Notes under the pieces: model-generated
The model's database searches: none
Seen by the model: only the letters and a program-made list of their open reading frames with translations
Told to the model about the DNA's origin: nothing
Position numbers and translations under genes: made by a program
Shown here: piece by piece, positions 14,872 to 17,531 of the stretch
Layout: the number at the start of each line of letters is the position of its first letter
Numbering within the stretch: position 1 is the stretch's first letter
DNA from: Halobacteria archaeon
GTDB lineage: Bacteria > Pseudomonadota > Gammaproteobacteria > UBA9214
Assembly (NCBI GenBank): GCA_013041945.1
Contig: JABDRC010000030.1
Location: 1-17,531 of the forward strand
Direction: 5' to 3'
DNA length: 17,531 nt

Positions 14872-16506
14872 GTGAAAATTTTAACCATCAGCACCCGGCC
14901 CTTTTCCGACCAGCGCCCCGGCACGTCGGGGCTGCGCAAAAAAGTCAGGATTTTCCGAACACCCCACTACCTGGAAAACTTCGTGCAGTCGATCTTCGAC
15001 ACGCGGACGGACCTCAGCGGCGGCACACTGGTACTGGGCGGTGATGGCCGTTATTACAACCGCCAGGCCATCCAGACCATTATCTGCATGGCGGCAGCCA
15101 ACGGGGTGGCCAGGGTCATTGTCGGTCAGAGCGGCCTGCTGTCTACGCCGGCCGCCTCCTGCGTCATCCGCAAATACCATACCAATGGCGGCATCATTCT
15201 TTCCGCCAGCCATAATCCGGGAGGCCCGGACGGGGACTTCGGCATCAAGTTCAATACAGCCAATGGCGGCCCGGCCCCGGAGGGTGTCACCGGGGCAATC
15301 TACGCGCGCACCCGGGAGATCAGCCAATACCGGACCCTCGCCGCGGACGAAATCGACCTCGACACCATCGGCACGCAGTCACTGGGGGAAACCCGGGTGG
15401 AGATCATCGATGCAGTGGCGGACTACGCTGCACTGATGGAAGAGTTGTTCGATTTCGAACGCATTCGCCAGCTGTTCGGTTCCGGTCAATTCAGCATGCG
15501 TTTCGACGCCATGCACGCTATCACCGGCCCCTATGCAAAACTCATCCTGGAAACAATGCTGGGTGCGGAACCCGGCACCGTGATCAACGGCGACCCCAGT
15601 GAAGACTTCGGCGGCGGTCATCCGGACCCCAACCTGGTGCATGCCCACGAGCTGGTTGCCCTGGCTTCGGGGCCCGACGCCGTCGACTTCGCCGCCGCCT
15701 CCGATGGCGACGGCGACCGCAACATGATCCTGGGGCGGAATTTCTTCGTCACCCCCAGCGACAGCCTTGCAGTGATGGCTGCCAATGCCCGGCACATCAA
15801 GGGCTATGCCGGCGGTCTCAGCGGGGTGGCACGTTCCATGCCGACCAGCCAGGCAGTTGACCGGGTGGCGGAAGCACTGGGGCTCGACTGTTACGAGACC
15901 CCGACCGGCTGGAAGTTCTTCGGCAACCTGCTGGATGCAGGACGCATCACGCTCTGCGGCGAAGAGAGTTTTGGTAGCGGCTCCGATCATGTCAGGGAGA
16001 AAGACGGTCTTTGGGCGGTACTTTTCTGGCTCAACCTGCTGGCGGTGAGAAACAGGTCTGTGCAGGAGATCGTGCAGGAACACTGGCGCAAATTCGGCCG
16101 CAACTTCTACACCCGCCATGACTATGAAGGTATAGACGCAGAGGCCGCCAGTGATCTGATGGCACATCTGGAGACACTGCTGGCAGACCTGCCGGGCACC
16201 ACGCTGGACGGCCACACCGTCGGGTATGCCGACAACTTCGCCTATACCGACCCGGTGGATGGCAGCGTCTCGGAAAATCAGGGTATCCGCATCGGCTTCA
16301 CCGATGGATCGCGCATCGTCTACCGGCTCTCGGGCACCGGAACGGAGGGTGCAACCCTGAGAGTCTATCTCGAGGCCTGCGAGACCGATCCCGGGAAGCA
16401 GGACCGCGAAACCGCCGGTGTGATGCAACCCCTGGTCGGGATCGCGACCCGCATGGCGGAGATCGAGTCCCGCACCGGGCGCCGGGAGCCCACGGTGATC
16501 ACCTGA
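14872..16506 (+). CDS. pgm: Phosphoglucomutase, alpha-D-glucose phosphate-specific
   Basis: 544 residues from GTG at 14872; the N-terminus KILTISTRPFSDQRPGTSG aligns with family starts, whereas the TTG at 14830 would add 14 unrelated residues. It interconverts glucose 1-phosphate and glucose 6-phosphate, linking glycolysis to glycogen and nucleotide-sugar synthesis in the cytoplasm. Active-site elements are complete: the phosphoserine loop SASHNPGG with S113, the Mg loop DGDGDRN with D278/D280/D282, the sugar-binding GEESFG with E364 and S366, and the phosphate-binding loop RLSGTGTEG (485-493). GTSGLRKKV near the start and length place it with the cyanobacterial/eukaryotic PGM type rather than the short ManB/GlmM type. 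The next gene begins 2 bases after the stop. Confidence 0.95.
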   Translation: MKILTISTRPFSDQRPGTSGLRKKVRIFRTPHYLENFVQSIFDTRTDLSGGTLVLGGDGRYYNRQAIQTIICMAAANGVARVIVGQSGLLSTPAASCVIRKYHTNGGIILSASHNPGGPDGDFGIKFNTANGGPAPEGVTGAIYARTREISQYRTLAADEIDLDTIGTQSLGETRVEIIDAVADYAALMEELFDFERIRQLFGSGQFSMRFDAMHAITGPYAKLILETMLGAEPGTVINGDPSEDFGGGHPDPNLVHAHELVALASGPDAVDFAAASDGDGDRNMILGRNFFVTPSDSLAVMAANARHIKGYAGGLSGVARSMPTSQAVDRVAEALGLDCYETPTGWKFFGNLLDAGRITLCGEESFGSGSDHVREKDGLWAVLFWLNLLAVRNRSVQEIVQEHWRKFGRNFYTRHDYEGIDAEAASDLMAHLETLLADLPGTTLDGHTVGYADNFAYTDPVDGSVSENQGIRIGFTDGSRIVYRLSGTGTEGATLRVYLEACETDPGKQDRETAGVMQPLVGIATRMAEIESRTGRREPTVIT

Positions 16507-16508
16507 TC

Positions 16509-17531
16509 ATGGCCCCGGGTTATGATCCGGGTATGACGACGCCTGCAATCCAGATCACCGGCATGCCCTATGTCGCGGGTGTCGCGCGCGGGCGCTTGCA
16601 GCATGGCCTGCAGGACAACCCGGCCGGCAGGATCGTCATGCTGGAGCAGCCGCCGCCGGGGGCGCTCGAGCCACCGCCTGCCGGATTCGTGATAGTCGAC
16701 GGCGCGCCATTTTCACACAGCCAGATCCCGCTGCTGGGCAGCGGCGTACCCACGATCATGATTAACCGCGCCCAGGCCAACGGGCTGCAGACAGGCATGG
16801 AACTGGTGCTCGACGGCACGACCGGCCTGTTGACCTCTGATCCGTCCGCCTGCGTTGCCCCGCGTGAACCACCGGTTGCCGGTGCCGTTTCAACCACACC
16901 GGACGGCGTTACTGTCAGCCTGCGGGTCAGCGCGCGCAGCCGGCAGGCCGTGCAGGCTGCGGTCGGGTCCGGCGCCGGTGCCATCGGTCTGTTGCGCTCC
17001 GAGTATGTGTACCCGGAGGACGGGCAGATGCCGGATGCGGCGTTTTACCGCGACGCATTCCGGCAGCTCTGTGAAACCGCGGCCGGACTGCCGCTCACTA
17101 TTCGCCTGTTCGATATCGCCGCCAGCAAGCGCCCGGCATGGCTGCAACTGCCGCCGGCGGATACCGGCGTGCTTGGACGCCAGGGGGTGCGCCTGTATGC
17201 CGATGAGCCGGTGCAAGGCATCTACCGGGCGCAGCTGCAGGCCATTGCCACCCTGGTACCGGAATTTGATGTGCGCATTTTGCTGCCCTACGTAGCCGAC
17301 CTCGCGGAACTGCAGTACTGGCATGACGATGTCCTGCAACAGCTTGCCTGCCGGGTTACAGTCGGCGCCATGGCCGAAACGCCGGCGGCGGCCCTGCAGC
17401 TGTGCGAATGGCTCGAGGTCGTGGAGTTCGCCGCCATCGGCTGCAACGACCTGATGCAGTGCCTGTTCGGTGCCGACCGCGACCAGCCGGCAGTGCAGCG
17501 CTACCTCGATCCGTATGCGCCGGCGCTGTAC
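16509..17531 (+). CDS. PtsI-like PEP-utilising protein without HPr-binding domain (3' end outside window)
   Basis: 341 residues are visible and the frame is open to the end. The start is ATG 16509 (2 bases after pgm) or ATG 16533; neither has a clear ribosome site. The first part is a swivelling phosphohistidine domain with FSHSQIPLLGSGVPTIM, where H70 aligns with the phosphorylated His of PTS enzyme I. The TIM barrel follows directly and keeps the PEP and metal-site residues of enzyme I: R163 (GLLRSEY), R199 (IRLFDI), E290 (AETPAA), N313-D314 (IGCNDL) and the Arg of ADRDQ. The helical HPr-binding domain of enzyme I is absent, and the barrel is shortened after R199. So it may use PEP but should not phosphorylate HPr in the normal way. 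The catalytic Cys of enzyme I would lie beyond the window. Overlap with pgm suggests one operon. Confidence 0.8.
   Translation, partial: MAPGYDPGMTTPAIQITGMPYVAGVARGRLQHGLQDNPAGRIVMLEQPPPGALEPPPAGFVIVDGAPFSHSQIPLLGSGVPTIMINRAQANGLQTGMELVLDGTTGLLTSDPSACVAPREPPVAGAVSTTPDGVTVSLRVSARSRQAVQAAVGSGAGAIGLLRSEYVYPEDGQMPDAAFYRDAFRQLCETAAGLPLTIRLFDIAASKRPAWLQLPPADTGVLGRQGVRLYADEPVQGIYRAQLQAIATLVPEFDVRILLPYVADLAELQYWHDDVLQQLACRVTVGAMAETPAAALQLCEWLEVVEFAAIGCNDLMQCLFGADRDQPAVQRYLDPYAPALY

Noticed and set aside
15379..16428. 349-codon minus-strand frame opposite pgm
   Set aside because: pgm has every active-site motif on the plus strand over this interval; the minus frame has none.

Overview
The window is a roughly 60% GC, gene-dense bacterial segment. 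It reads like a gammaproteobacterium, perhaps an environmental sulfur-oxidising or related lineage. That is inferred from the MoxR/DUF58/DUF4381/Bat gene order, the lipoprotein-rich gene set and a phosphoglucomutase of the long cyanobacterial/eukaryotic type. No rRNA, tRNA, intact transposase or CRISPR array is visible.

Layout. (1) 1-788, plus strand: the 3' part of a periplasmic adaptor (HlyD/RND type) gene, converging on the next block. (2) 927-8940, minus strand: a compact seven-gene operon, in transcription order moxR (AAA+ ATPase), a DUF58 protein, a DUF4381 membrane protein, batA and batB (membrane-anchored VWA proteins), a batC-like TPR protein and batD. Most junctions overlap or nearly touch. 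Two of these proteins carry in-frame repeat tracts: eleven copies of a 33-bp unit in batC, and a 27-bp unit encoding a Trp/Pro motif at the end of the DUF4381 protein. (3) 8941-9315: a divergent regulatory region with a perfect 8-bp inverted repeat, an AT-rich promoter patch, an FNR/Dnr-like box and a nested hairpin. (4) 9316-14656, plus strand: three consecutive predicted lipoproteins, namely a TPR protein, a seven-repeat FG-GAP/ASPIC-UnbV (CRTAC1-type) protein and a two-HKD phospholipase D/cardiolipin synthase-like protein with a large unassigned N-terminal domain. (5) 14872-17531, plus strand: phosphoglucomutase (pgm), then the start of a short PtsI-like PEP-utilising protein that lacks the HPr-binding domain and runs off the window.

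How they may work together. MoxR ATPases with VWA partners are thought to act as chaperone or remodelling machines at the inner membrane. BatA and BatB would present VWA domains there, and BatC and BatD would reach into the periplasm. The divergent lipoprotein set is predicted, by the residue after the lipidated Cys, to go to the outer membrane. It shares the intergenic control region with the moxR operon, so the two could form one envelope programme, possibly tied to oxygen or nitrogen-oxide status through the FNR-like box. That link is inference. Pgm plus the PEP-utilising protein suggests a separate carbohydrate or carbon-flux unit.
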